Made by a program: the position numbers and the translations under genes. From the NCBI GenBank assembly GCA_030744755.1, contig JASLPY010000010.1, forward strand, positions 1 through 64,000: a stretch of DNA of 64,000 nt, written 5' to 3'. Shown piece after piece: positions 25,885-33,904 of this stretch. The stretch comes from Kiritimatiellia bacterium. Its GTDB lineage: Bacteria; Verrucomicrobiota; Kiritimatiellia; UBA8416; JADHWI01. The number at the start of each line of letters is the position of its first letter. Position 1 is the first letter of the stretch. The notes under the pieces are model-generated. The model did not search any database. It worked only from the letters and a program-made list of their open reading frames with translations, and had not been told where the DNA came from.

Positions 25885-27857
25885 TGCGTAATCGCATACA
25901 TCAGGATGTTCTGGCCCAACTTCAGGGCGTCGGGGTCTTCATAGCCGTCGGCGTATGGTACCTGTGACATCTCCCAACCGCCGGCCAGGCCGTAGGGGCT
26001 GTAGAGCACGGCGTAATTCTCTCCCACCTTCATCCCCTCAAGCCGTGGGGCCATGAGCATGGATCCCGAGCGGGCTCCAAGAGATGGGGTAACCCCCAGC
26101 AATTCGACAGGGTTGGGAATACGGAAGACTGTGGCATCGCGCGGAACCACCTCGAGCGGGTGCTCTGGAAATGCCAGCTTCATCAGGGCCCGGAAGGAGC
26201 GATCGAAGCCTTTGCGCCCGCAGCAGGCCTCCGCCAGTAGGAACCCGCCATTCTCTATATAGATCCGCAATTTCTCTATCTCACGCTCCCCGAGAACCAG
26301 GGGTTCGTGCCCAGTCAGGTACAGCAGCGGCGCATTGAACACTTCTGCGTCGGTCAATCTCAGGGTCCGTGTTCTGAGCGTAACCGGCACATCGGTGCGC
26401 CGGTTGAACGTGTGCAGCAGAACAGAGAGGGCTTCGTAACGTGTCCGCCATTCGCCTGCGTGCATGACCTGGGCCACAAACATCCTGCTGCTGCCCGGCG
26501 TGCCACGGTCCGTGAACCGCGTAGCATGTGAACGGCGTTTTGCCCAGGCCCTCACGGCCGTTGCATACGAAAACAGGTTGATTCCAAGACGCCTCGCATT
26601 CTCGGTATCGACCGTCCGGAAGTTCTCTTCCTGGTGATCCACCCAACCGGCCGAGAGGCCCCAGCGCGAAACGACAACCGTGGTCCGGCAGGAAATAGTG
26701 ACTCCCTCGAGCCAGGGATGTTCATCTTTGTACCCACTCTGGCGTACCCCGGGGGAATGCGGCACGCGCTCAAGGTCGTAGTAGGCGTGATACAGGGGAT
26801 GGTCCGGTCCAAGCCGCTGGAGCGGGATCTCAGGGAGGATCATCCGCAGTTCACGGCAGGCGGAATCATAGAAAGGCTCGGAACCCAACGCGGCGTTAAA
26901 GACCACCATGCCGCCAGAAAGGATGAGCCGTCGCATGACACGCCGCTGTTTCGATGTGAATGAGAAATGATGATGTCCCGACATGTAAAGCACGGGATTC
27001 TCGGAAGGGGCGGCTGCGACTAGATCAATCGGACGTACGAGGGTACCGTAACGCAGTCCCAGCCGCTCGTCGACAAGCTGCATGAGGGCCTCAACATCAC
27101 CAGGTGTCACCGGTGCGCCCTCCCCAACCCGGACCTTCACCCACATCACCGGAGGGGCGGGGACAAGTGTTTCGCCCGTTCGCGCAGACGGCTTTGGCCA
27201 CGAGGCTGCAGGTGCCACGAATCCGGGTTCGTCAGAGCCATCTGTCGCCGGCGGAACCAGGTCCTCGCCCTCCGGCGGATCCGGGAGTTCAAGCGGCAGG
27301 CCGCTGGAAAAGCCCGGTGCAGTCGACAGGGCATCATCCCCGACAACTATACCGGCATCTGTGCCCCTGGGGTCCGCATTCCGTTCCGGAAGCAACGGCC
27401 GATTATCGTCTGCGCGCCGTGGCGAATCGCGTTCGCCAGCATTCTCCACGGTACTGTCCGCGGCCGGACCGATCCCTGACGCCGGATCGGCGGAGGGGGC
27501 TTTGCCAGGATGATTCTTCCAGAGTAAGCCGCCTGCAGCCACCGCAAGCACGAAAACGATTGTCACGGCCACGGCAGGATGGTGGGCGCGCCCGGAATTC
27601 GGCTGTTTCCTGGCGCGGGGCCGCGGCTTTTTCACTCTAGGGGCCCGCAAGGCAATGGTTTCCATGATTTGTCGCGACGAAACCGGCCCACGCCCGAGAG
27701 TCGTCAGGAGACGCTGAGCCACAACGGTCAGGGCCAGGCGCTTGCGCACCTCCTCCGAGGACTTCGCCAGCTCATTCAGTTCACCAACGCTCTCTTCCGC
27801 CAGCTCACCGTCGGCGTAAGCATCGATCATACGTTGCAGTCGCTGATCTTCAGACAT
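25881..27857 (-). CDS. Transmembrane anti-sigma factor fused to DUF4159
   Basis: 658 aa from the ATG at 27857, which overlaps the sigma gene stop by 8 bp. Residues 1-60 (IDAYADGELAEESVGELNEL) match the helical N-terminal domain of PVC anti-sigma proteins, without a zinc motif. A basic stretch then precedes a membrane helix (about 95-113), a long Pro/Asp/Glu-rich extracytoplasmic linker (about 115-245) and a DUF4159 region (about 255-658). The DUF4159 part has two glutaminase-like blocks, NPVLYMSGHHHFSFTSKQ and APLLYLTGHEPLVLGERE...EACCGRKGF. It is paralogous to the secreted DUF4159 protein at 21337-22677. The likely role, inferred, is a sensor that holds the ECF sigma factor at the membrane and releases it on an envelope signal. 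Confidence 0.8.
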   Translation of the reverse strand: MSEDQRLQRMIDAYADGELAEESVGELNELAKSSEEVRKRLALTVVAQRLLTTLGRGPVSSRQIMETIALRAPRVKKPRPRARKQPNSGRAHHPAVAVTIVFVLAVAAGGLLWKNHPGKAPSADPASGIGPAADSTVENAGERDSPRRADDNRPLLPERNADPRGTDAGIVVGDDALSTAPGFSSGLPLELPDPPEGEDLVPPATDGSDEPGFVAPAASWPKPSARTGETLVPAPPVMWVKVRVGEGAPVTPGDVEALMQLVDERLGLRYGTLVRPIDLVAAAPSENPVLYMSGHHHFSFTSKQRRVMRRLILSGGMVVFNAALGSEPFYDSACRELRMILPEIPLQRLGPDHPLYHAYYDLERVPHSPGVRQSGYKDEHPWLEGVTISCRTTVVVSRWGLSAGWVDHQEENFRTVDTENARRLGINLFSYATAVRAWAKRRSHATRFTDRGTPGSSRMFVAQVMHAGEWRTRYEALSVLLHTFNRRTDVPVTLRTRTLRLTDAEVFNAPLLYLTGHEPLVLGEREIEKLRIYIENGGFLLAEACCGRKGFDRSFRALMKLAFPEHPLEVVPRDATVFRIPNPVELLGVTPSLGARSGSMLMAPRLEGMKVGENYAVLYSPYGLAGGWEMSQVPYADGYEDPDALKLGQNILMYAITQ

Positions 27858-28407
27858 CGTGGCCCTTCTTCTGGATGCATTTTCCCAGCGCCTGCCTGGC
27901 ACGGTGCAGGGCCACCTTGGCCGCACCGGTGGTCATCTTCAGGATGTCAGACAACTCCTTGATGGAACAGCGGTCCTGGTAGAAACCGTCGACGAGCGAG
28001 CGCGTCTTGCCATGCAATCCGTCTACGCAGTCCTGCAGCGCTGCCAGTGTTTCTTCGGGCAAGCTCTCAACGAAACGATCGATATTCTCGGCAAGCTGGT
28101 ATTCCGCCTCCGCCTGGTAGTCCCGCTGCAGTTGCCGGCTGCGGTACCAGCGGCGTCTTTCATTTTGGGCAACGTTGCGGGCAATGGTCCCGATCCAGGC
28201 CGCGAAGTTTGTGCCGGGGCGATAGGTGGTCAGCCGCTTATAGGCAATTACAAAGACTTCCTGGGTCAGATCAGGAACCGTACCGGGATCGGGAACCATG
28301 GCCGCAATGATCCCGCGCACCCTGGATTCGCAAGCCGCCACCACCTCCTCAAAACGGTTCACGTCCCCTTGGATACATGCCTCAATGTGTTGGTCGAGAG
28401 AGGTCAT
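27850..28407 (-). CDS. ECF-type RNA polymerase sigma factor
   Basis: 185 aa. Region 2 contains PDLTQEVFVIAYKRLTTY and FAAWIGTIARNVAQNERRR. Region 4 contains DRCSIKELSDILKMTTGAAK and VALHRARQALGKC. The pattern fits the Rhodopirellula/Verrucomicrobium sigma-70 subfamily. Its ATG overlaps the upstream LamG gene by 4 bp (ATGA), and its stop overlaps the downstream anti-sigma start by 8 bp, so the three are translated together. It probably activates its own operon and envelope genes; targets unknown. Confidence 0.92.
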   Translation of the reverse strand: MTSLDQHIEACIQGDVNRFEEVVAACESRVRGIIAAMVPDPGTVPDLTQEVFVIAYKRLTTYRPGTNFAAWIGTIARNVAQNERRRWYRSRQLQRDYQAEAEYQLAENIDRFVESLPEETLAALQDCVDGLHGKTRSLVDGFYQDRCSIKELSDILKMTTGAAKVALHRARQALGKCIQKKGHDV

Positions 28408-29555
28408 TTACCTTGCCGCAATACCTTGATGAGTGCTTCGACTTCCGCGCTGGAAAGGGAGCGTGACCAGGCCATCAGGGAGGAAACGGAGCCACACCAG
28501 GGACGCCCCCCCGCACCGCTGTTTCCGACAACCTTGAGAGGCTCGCGACAGGCAGCTTCCACCACCCCTACGGCCTTGCCGTCCACGTAGAACGCGGTTC
28601 GGGTGCGGCCGCAGACGAACGTCAGGTCATGCCACCCCTTCAGGTTGCCCACGCTGAACTTCGAGGGAGTGAACCCTCCGGCTCCAGTCCCGAGAATGCC
28701 CCGTTCGTCGACGACAACGTGATCCTTCCCAAAACCTCCCGACGCCAGGACACGCGCCTGCTCCGACTGAGCCAGAGGAAACTGCACCCGTGCCGATATT
28801 GTAATGGCCGCATCCTCGCCCACTTGTTCAGGCTCGATCGCGTCGTATTGGCCCTTGAATTCGCACACGACCCCCTCCGCCGGATCGGTTCGCGTCTTGA
28901 CACCCATCATCGCACCATGCCTGCGCCAGCCGCTCAGGTCCCGCACACGGCGGCCGGATATGCCCTCGAACGTGTATGCCAGCCGCAGGTCCCTGGACAG
29001 GTTCTGCGGAAGCCGGATCTCGGACTTGGCCGAGCTTATGGAATCGCCACCTTCCGACGATACGCGCGCGATCTCCTCTGCGAAAAGGGTTGCCTCCGCG
29101 GGGGAAGAGTTTGACAGGAGCCGTGATCTCTGGGCCTTAAGCCTGGACACGTACTTCTGCGTCAGCGTCTTCAGCTGGCCATTCCTGTCCGCTTTGGCTT
29201 TGTCGACGATCTCGTAGTACCGCGCTCGCGCCTTCTTGAGCAGCTCCGGTGTGCCGGCCGCCGACTCCTCAGGCACGGTCTTCTCCGCCTTGAAGCGCAC
29301 GATCTCTTTGTTCACAGGGCGCACACCGAAGTCGTCCCCTTTCTGTTCCATGTATCTCACCAGGGATTGCAGATCGGCCAGGTACCGCTCCGAAGCCTCG
29401 GCGCGTTTCTCTTCAAGAGGCTTGTCAAACATGCGCTTCTGCTCATCGTATACGCTGCGCAAAGCCACCAGCGAAGGCCCGTCACCCCTGGCATGCGCAA
29501 CGGGGGCGGATAGGACTAACAGGGCAAACAGGACAGATATCGATAAGCATCTCAA
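28404..29555 (-). CDS. Secreted coiled-coil LamG protein linked to the sigma factor
   Basis: 383 aa from a TTG at 29555, favoured by GAGGTG 7 bp upstream and an immediate signal peptide (LSISVLFALLVLSAPVAHA). The longer frame to 29729 would read through the dispersed repeat at 29602-29734. A helical, Lys/Glu/Arg-rich part (about 30-170) is followed by a LamG/concanavalin-like domain (about 185-383; RLAYTFEGISGRRVRDLSGW, GWHDLTFVCGRTRTAFYVDG). The stop overlaps the sigma factor start by 4 bp. LamG proteins next to ECF/anti-sigma pairs are frequent in PVC genomes. It may be the extracellular input or an output of the regulator, but which is not shown by the sequence. Confidence 0.75.
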   Translation of the reverse strand: MRCLSISVLFALLVLSAPVAHARGDGPSLVALRSVYDEQKRMFDKPLEEKRAEASERYLADLQSLVRYMEQKGDDFGVRPVNKEIVRFKAEKTVPEESAAGTPELLKKARARYYEIVDKAKADRNGQLKTLTQKYVSRLKAQRSRLLSNSSPAEATLFAEEIARVSSEGGDSISSAKSEIRLPQNLSRDLRLAYTFEGISGRRVRDLSGWRRHGAMMGVKTRTDPAEGVVCEFKGQYDAIEPEQVGEDAAITISARVQFPLAQSEQARVLASGGFGKDHVVVDERGILGTGAGGFTPSKFSVGNLKGWHDLTFVCGRTRTAFYVDGKAVGVVEAACREPLKVVGNSGAGGRPWCGSVSSLMAWSRSLSSAEVEALIKVLRQGK

Positions 29556-29601
29556 CTTGCACCTCAGGAAGAATATAGCTGGGCCCCATCCGAGAAAGGG
29601 T

Positions 29602-29734
29602 CCTGGAGCCCGGCGGGCCTCCGCCGGACGCGCAATACCAGCGCATTTGCTTGCGACAGCGGGCACTTCGTTCAATTCGGTCATGCTTATGCACATCCCT
29701 TGCTCCATAGCGGCGGAGGCCCGCCGCACTCCAG
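29602..29734. repeat. GC-rich inverted arms, family of 7050-7117
   Basis: The left arm 29602-29627 (CCTGGAGCCCGGCGGGCCTC...) and right arm 29710-29734 (GCGGCGGAGGCCCGCCGCAC...) are inverse to each other and enclose about 82 nt. It lies in the leader of the LamG/sigma operon. Confidence 0.75.
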
Positions 29735-29817
29735 CGAGTATTCTCAGGCGTTTCGGTACATCACCCCTTTTCGGACAACGTCTGCCGGCCTTCAGCTTGC
29801 AGCAAATTCTACATCAT

Positions 29818-31641
29818 CTATTGCAGCACCAGGCTCATATAGCGGCCGTTTTCTTCAAACAGCAAACCGCGGTTGTTAAGATAGGCAATTTCCCGCGCGG
29901 CGTCCAATCCGGAAATCTCCTCGAGGGCCTCGGCGACGTCTTCCATGGTGGCCGGTCGCTCGAGATGGCGCAACATCAACTCGGCCTGGGGAGTGAGGTC
30001 GTGCTCTCGTTCGTCTCCCGACCGGGAATCGTAGACTGACGCACCACCCTCATCCTCAAGGAAGCAAAGGCGGGCCTGCGGCTTGCCGTCCCCGCCAAGC
30101 CAACGGTCACGCCAGTGACTCACGGCTTCGTTAACCCTGGCAAGCCAGCCATCCTGGATCTCCGTGACAGCCTTGCGGTCCAGGAAGTGCTGGGCGATGT
30201 TCCGGATGGAATCGGGCGGAAACGGGTATGTTAGAGCGTAAAAGTCCTGCGGCTCAAGCTGCAGGTCATATTCCTCCGGTGCCTCGAAGTATCGGCTGTA
30301 CCGGACGAAGTTAATTGGAAATGCGCCGTTCGGCGGCGTCAGGTGCATGAGCCGGGGCAGATCCCGCAGGTACTTCTCGTAGGTTGGCTCCTCCTCACCG
30401 GGGGAGAAAAGCAGCAGATTCCAGTCGAGATGAGTGGCGTGCTTAGCAGCTGCTTTCAGGAAAGCGATATTGCGGAAAGCGGTAGTCCCCTTGCGCATCA
30501 GTTTGAGGGTCGCCGTCGACAGCGACTCGATTCCAGGCTGCAGGGCAACCACCCCGGTATCGTAGAGCAGTTTGATCTCCGCCTCGTTCAGATTGGGGCG
30601 AACTTCGTACATGATTCTCATGCCGGCAGGAGCCTTCAGGACCGGAAAGACTTCCTGCGCATAGCTTTGCGGCAGTATTGTATCAACCGCAATGAAGTTG
30701 CTGCAGCGCGGGACCCACTCGAAAAGGGACCGGATCTGTTCGATCGCGTTACCCGGCGTCATGCAACTGTGCCGCCGTCGCAACCCGTTCAGGCCGCAGA
30801 ACGTGCAGGCCGATCGCTCGGCCCAGAAACAACCTCGCGAGGTCTCGAAAAGCAAACAGGGCTCGATCTCGCCGTCGGGATAAATCGCTTCCACTTTGTC
30901 GAGAAAAGGGCCGTAATCGAGGCGAACGTTGTTATCGATCTCGAGATCTTCTCCGGACGCGCCGGAGGAATCCCGGGATTCTGACCCGCTGAACACGCCG
31001 TCGATTCCAGAACCGGGGTCCGGATCCCCGTCGAGCCTGCGCCGAATGAATTCAGGAAAACTCACGAGACCTGGGCCAGAGAACACGTAGTCGATCTGCG
31101 GGACCCTCGCGGCAAATTCCTGCCCCATTACGCCCTCACAGGCGGGGCCGCCGATAACCGTGATCAATTCCGGGTTAGCCAGCTTCAGCCGCCGGGCCAT
31201 GGCGAAGGAGGCAACCGTCTGCGAGAAAAGGGCTGTAAAACCGATGACATCGGCCTGCTCCAGGCCGTATTCCTCAATTCGCTCGTCCAGGAAAGCCGCC
31301 AGGCCTTCGCGCTTTGCCGCCAGGACACGGCGCATCCGGCGAGACACTTCGTGGTCGCCAAAGTAATAGCGATCCAGGTACGCCTCGCTGTTGTCATCGG
31401 CGTCGGGAAAGGCCACCTGTCGGAAAAACCAGTCACCAAAGCCGGTCATGAATCCGGCGTCTTCAAGCGCATGCGAGTAGTCGGACCGGTTTCCCAGGTA
31501 ATGGGCGAGATCAAGATTCAGGTACAGTGTCTCGGTCTGTACCCTCTCCCCCAGTCCCTCCATCACCGCCGAAAGCTGTGTCAGTGCCAATGAAGGCATC
31601 GCCAACGAAGCAAAGGGCATATTGATCAGGACAACGCGCAT
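29818..31641 (-). CDS. B12-binding radical SAM protein, RiPP-maturation type
   Basis: 607 aa from the ATG at 31641, fused to the YcaO stop as TGATG. Residues 1-210 form a cobalamin-binding-like domain (MRVVLINMPFASLAMPSLAL; later DVIGFTALFSQTVASF and VIGGPACEG). The radical SAM part carries C271-x7-C279-x2-C282 within SRGCFWAERSACTFCGLNG, the spacing of the ribosomal-peptide-maturation radical SAM family 1 (TIGR03975-like) instead of the usual CxxxCxxC. A C-terminal winged-helix-like part ends at the stop. Relatives act on ribosomal peptides and are thought to be radical C-methyltransferases. It ends the YcaO operon; the substrate is not visible nearby. Confidence 0.85.
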   Translation of the reverse strand: MRVVLINMPFASLAMPSLALTQLSAVMEGLGERVQTETLYLNLDLAHYLGNRSDYSHALEDAGFMTGFGDWFFRQVAFPDADDNSEAYLDRYYFGDHEVSRRMRRVLAAKREGLAAFLDERIEEYGLEQADVIGFTALFSQTVASFAMARRLKLANPELITVIGGPACEGVMGQEFAARVPQIDYVFSGPGLVSFPEFIRRRLDGDPDPGSGIDGVFSGSESRDSSGASGEDLEIDNNVRLDYGPFLDKVEAIYPDGEIEPCLLFETSRGCFWAERSACTFCGLNGLRRRHSCMTPGNAIEQIRSLFEWVPRCSNFIAVDTILPQSYAQEVFPVLKAPAGMRIMYEVRPNLNEAEIKLLYDTGVVALQPGIESLSTATLKLMRKGTTAFRNIAFLKAAAKHATHLDWNLLLFSPGEEEPTYEKYLRDLPRLMHLTPPNGAFPINFVRYSRYFEAPEEYDLQLEPQDFYALTYPFPPDSIRNIAQHFLDRKAVTEIQDGWLARVNEAVSHWRDRWLGGDGKPQARLCFLEDEGGASVYDSRSGDEREHDLTPQAELMLRHLERPATMEDVAEALEEISGLDAAREIAYLNNRGLLFEENGRYMSLVLQ

Positions 31642-32915
31642 CACCACTCCGGAAAAAGCCCCTGCGCAGTGCAGGGAGTAGGCGGGCCGGCCTCGTTGCT
31701 GCATCGGCCCATGGACAGTTCGCGAGTCCAGCCCGAAAACAGAACAGGACTGGAGGCAGGATGGTACGGCAGGATATCCGAGTAGCCGGGTATCACAACC
31801 TGGACGACCGGGAAATCGACTTTCGGATCGGTAAGGTCCACGACAAGGTAATCCTTCCCCAGTTGCCTGAAGATCTCCTTCGCGCGCGCGATATCTTCAA
31901 GGCAGTCGTCCGGAAGTTCTCCCGGATCGAAAGGAATGACCTCCCCCTGTTCCAGGAAGTCCGCCTGCGGAAAGGGAATGTAGCCAAACCAGAAGAGGGG
32001 CAGAAAGTTGTCACTATCTTCCTCGCAGAGCAAACGCTCGTGCTCGCTGGAAGACGGCCCCTCATTCCGGGTCAGTCGAGTGAGCTGGGCGTACTCGGTG
32101 AGACAGCTCACCAGGGCAGCCGTGCGGTCACAGGAGGCCGCTGCTTTGAAGAGGTGATGGCATTGCAGTTCGGGGGGGATTCTCCGGTCGCGAAAGTAGA
32201 CCCCCAGGCAAGGCAATGCGCCACCGAACGACAGGTCCTTAATCGTAACGTCTATTCCGTGGTCACGTATGCAGGAAATCTGATCCCGGGCCACCGTGCT
32301 TTCGACCGAATTGATATCAAAGGTCGGTGCCGTCATCCGGTTCTTCACCAGCGTAATAACCGCACGCCGCTCAAGGACCTCGTTAGTGCCCTGGACAATG
32401 GCCTCCTCAATGCAGTTTCCCGCGGCAAGACCGTTCGTGCCGCTGATGCCGTGGATGTACTCCAGCGGCACGTTCATCGGGCGCTCCTCCACAAGTGAAT
32501 ATCCGGAGACCCAGTGCCGTGCGGCCTCGGTCTGCTTGATCCTCGCCGCCGTTTCCGGCGTAACAGTGGCGATGTGTGTAAGGAGTTCTTCGATCGCAAG
32601 GGGTGCGTTGATCTCGTCCTGGTGAGCGTCAATGTGTTCGGGGAGTTCGCGACGGCGCTTCAACGCCAACCATTCGACGGCCTCGGCCAGCGCGCTGATC
32701 CTGCATAGCAGCGGCGTGGTCCCTTTCCCCATGGGCGGAAACCCCAGGGCGTCGGTGACCACGGCTCCACGGTAGAGGGAATCCGCGATCTTCTCTTCCC
32801 TGTAGCTGAACCGGTAGGCGGCGCCCAGAACGGATTCGAGTCGCTCCAGTGTCTCTTCCGGCTTAGCGCAGCGTCCGTTTGCGACCCGTGGTGCACTCGA
32901 TAGCGTAATTCCCAT
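31641..32915 (-). CDS. Stand-alone YcaO protein
   Basis: 424 aa. YcaO enzymes use ATP to activate peptide backbone amides, making azolines, amidines or thioamides. The nucleotide/Mg motifs are recognisable: SALAEAVEW (74-82) and GTNGLAAGNCIEEAIVQGTN followed by EVLERRAV (159-186). The usual Pro-rich C terminus of azoline-forming YcaO proteins is absent; the end reads TAQGLFPEW. It lies 37 bp after a MoaD-like gene and overlaps the radical SAM gene by TGATG. With a second YcaO in the fusion protein upstream, the locus has two such domains. Whether both are active cannot be told. Confidence 0.85.
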   Translation of the reverse strand: MGITLSSAPRVANGRCAKPEETLERLESVLGAAYRFSYREEKIADSLYRGAVVTDALGFPPMGKGTTPLLCRISALAEAVEWLALKRRRELPEHIDAHQDEINAPLAIEELLTHIATVTPETAARIKQTEAARHWVSGYSLVEERPMNVPLEYIHGISGTNGLAAGNCIEEAIVQGTNEVLERRAVITLVKNRMTAPTFDINSVESTVARDQISCIRDHGIDVTIKDLSFGGALPCLGVYFRDRRIPPELQCHHLFKAAASCDRTAALVSCLTEYAQLTRLTRNEGPSSSEHERLLCEEDSDNFLPLFWFGYIPFPQADFLEQGEVIPFDPGELPDDCLEDIARAKEIFRQLGKDYLVVDLTDPKVDFPVVQVVIPGYSDILPYHPASSPVLFSGWTRELSMGRCSNEAGPPTPCTAQGLFPEW

Positions 32916-32952
32916 TTCTTGTAATCCTCGGCTGCAAGAAAACCTGGCAGAA

Positions 32953-33228
32953 CTACCCGCCCGCGATAGCCGAAATTATCTCGACCTCGCTTCCCGGCGG
33001 GGTTGGGGTCGACGGCCCCTGGAGGGAACGCACGTCAACGCAGTCGACGCAAATCATGTTGAACCGTCGCAACTCACCGTCGCCGTCGCATAGCCTGTCC
33101 TTCATTCCCGGATAATCCGCATCCAGCGCGTCGATTACCCCGGCCACGTCCGCCGCGTCGACAACTACGTCGCGCTGACCGCGCATCAGGCTGTTGAAGG
33201 ATGAAGAAATCCGTACTGTAACACTCAT
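32953..33228 (-). CDS. MoaD/ThiS-like small sulfur-carrier protein
   Basis: 91 aa from the ATG at 33228. A beta-grasp pattern is seen: SVTVRISSSFNSL, AADVAGVIDALDADYPGMKD, FNMICVDCVDV, PPGSEVEIISAIAGG. The C terminus ends Gly-Gly, as required for adenylation and thiocarboxylate formation. An EVEI-I-A-GG ending is typical of MoaD. It sits just ahead of the YcaO gene. It is therefore inferred to supply sulfur to the TfuA/YcaO chemistry, not molybdopterin; no MoaE, MoeB or ThiF gene is in the window. The open frame extends 15 codons upstream, but those look non-coding. Confidence 0.8.
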   Translation of the reverse strand: MSVTVRISSSFNSLMRGQRDVVVDAADVAGVIDALDADYPGMKDRLCDGDGELRRFNMICVDCVDVRSLQGPSTPTPPGSEVEIISAIAGG

Positions 33229-33280
33229 AAATCTACCCGTAAGAATGCTAACTCCCCAGCCACACAAAAGCAAACCGTAA

Positions 33281-33479
33281 GGAGCGTTCTGCGCTGCGCG
33301 CGCAGAACGCAGTGGCTAGGGGTTAGGCGCTAGGCGTTAGCGGGAAAGGTCCGCCGTCCGCAGAGCCATGCCTGCCTCGTAACCCGTTGAAAACCGTGGG
33401 GTCGATTCTGCGCTGTCCAGAGTCCTAGCTACTAACGCCTAGCGCCTAACGCCTTGCGCTGTGGGGTAAACAGAATCTC
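33281..33479 (+). repeat. ~190-bp dispersed repeat, copy 1 (direct to copy 2)
   Basis: Begins GGAGCGTTCTGCGCTGCGCG (palindrome around CGTTCTGCGC/GCGCAGAACG), then GTTAGGCGCTAGGCGTTAG, AAAGGTCCGCCGTCCGC, an inverse CTAACGCCTAGCGCCTAAC, and ends GGGGTAAACAGAATCTC. It is nearly identical to 36676-36866 in the same orientation. Confidence 0.9.
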
Positions 33480-33622
33480 ACGCGATCAAATCACGCTGGC
33501 AGTGTTGATCGAAATCACAGCGCAATTGGCTCGTAAGGAGGGTGCAGGAGCCGGTTGCGAGAAACTGTCGTTCTGGCCGATGGACGAGCACTGCGCCGTG
33601 GATGAGGCCTGTATGCAGCGAT

Positions 33623-33680
33623 GGTCCACCTCATAGCGGTGGACCTACCCTCCCTGTACGTCCGCCGCTACGAGGTGGAC
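33623..33680. repeat. Pair of inverse short palindromes
   Basis: GGTCCACCTCATAGCGGTGG (33623-33642) and GTCCGCCGCTACGAGGTGGA (33660-33679) are inverse to one another, and the first is itself a palindrome. They are spaced like a REP doublet. Confidence 0.6.
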
Positions 33681-33904
33681 GAGCGACTTTATGGCACAAC
33701 CAAAGCAAAATGCAGAAGTGGCGAGGCTTGGACGAAGATCCGGCTTTATTGGCAAATCAGAACGTCTGGCTCGCACCCATTGGGTGATTCCCTTGGACTT
33801 CGCAAAGGGCAGATGTGGATCACGGAGATCGGAACTCTTGGCGAGTTCCGCTACACGTTTCCGCACTCGTTCTTTGACGACAAGAGCCTCAGACACGATT
33901 GCTG

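Larger units (their letters stand above)
33229..33904. other. Gap inside the YcaO locus: repeat copy plus unassigned sequence
   Basis: Holds copy 1 of the TTAGGCGCTAGGCG repeat (33281-33479) and a pair of inverse palindromes (33623-33680). Between 33480 and 33904 several short frames exist on both strands, none convincing. The minus-strand frame 33645-33896 starts 9 bp after the fusion gene but lacks a ribosome site and ends within the palindromes. A precursor peptide could hide here, but I cannot support one. Confidence 0.5.

Noticed and set aside
32953..33228. MoaD-like protein as part of molybdopterin synthesis
   Set aside because: No moaE or other cofactor genes nearby; it sits inside a YcaO operon.
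33645..33896. Minus-strand frame just after the fusion gene as a precursor peptide
   Set aside because: GTG start without ribosome site, no leader pattern, and the C terminus lies in a repeated palindrome.
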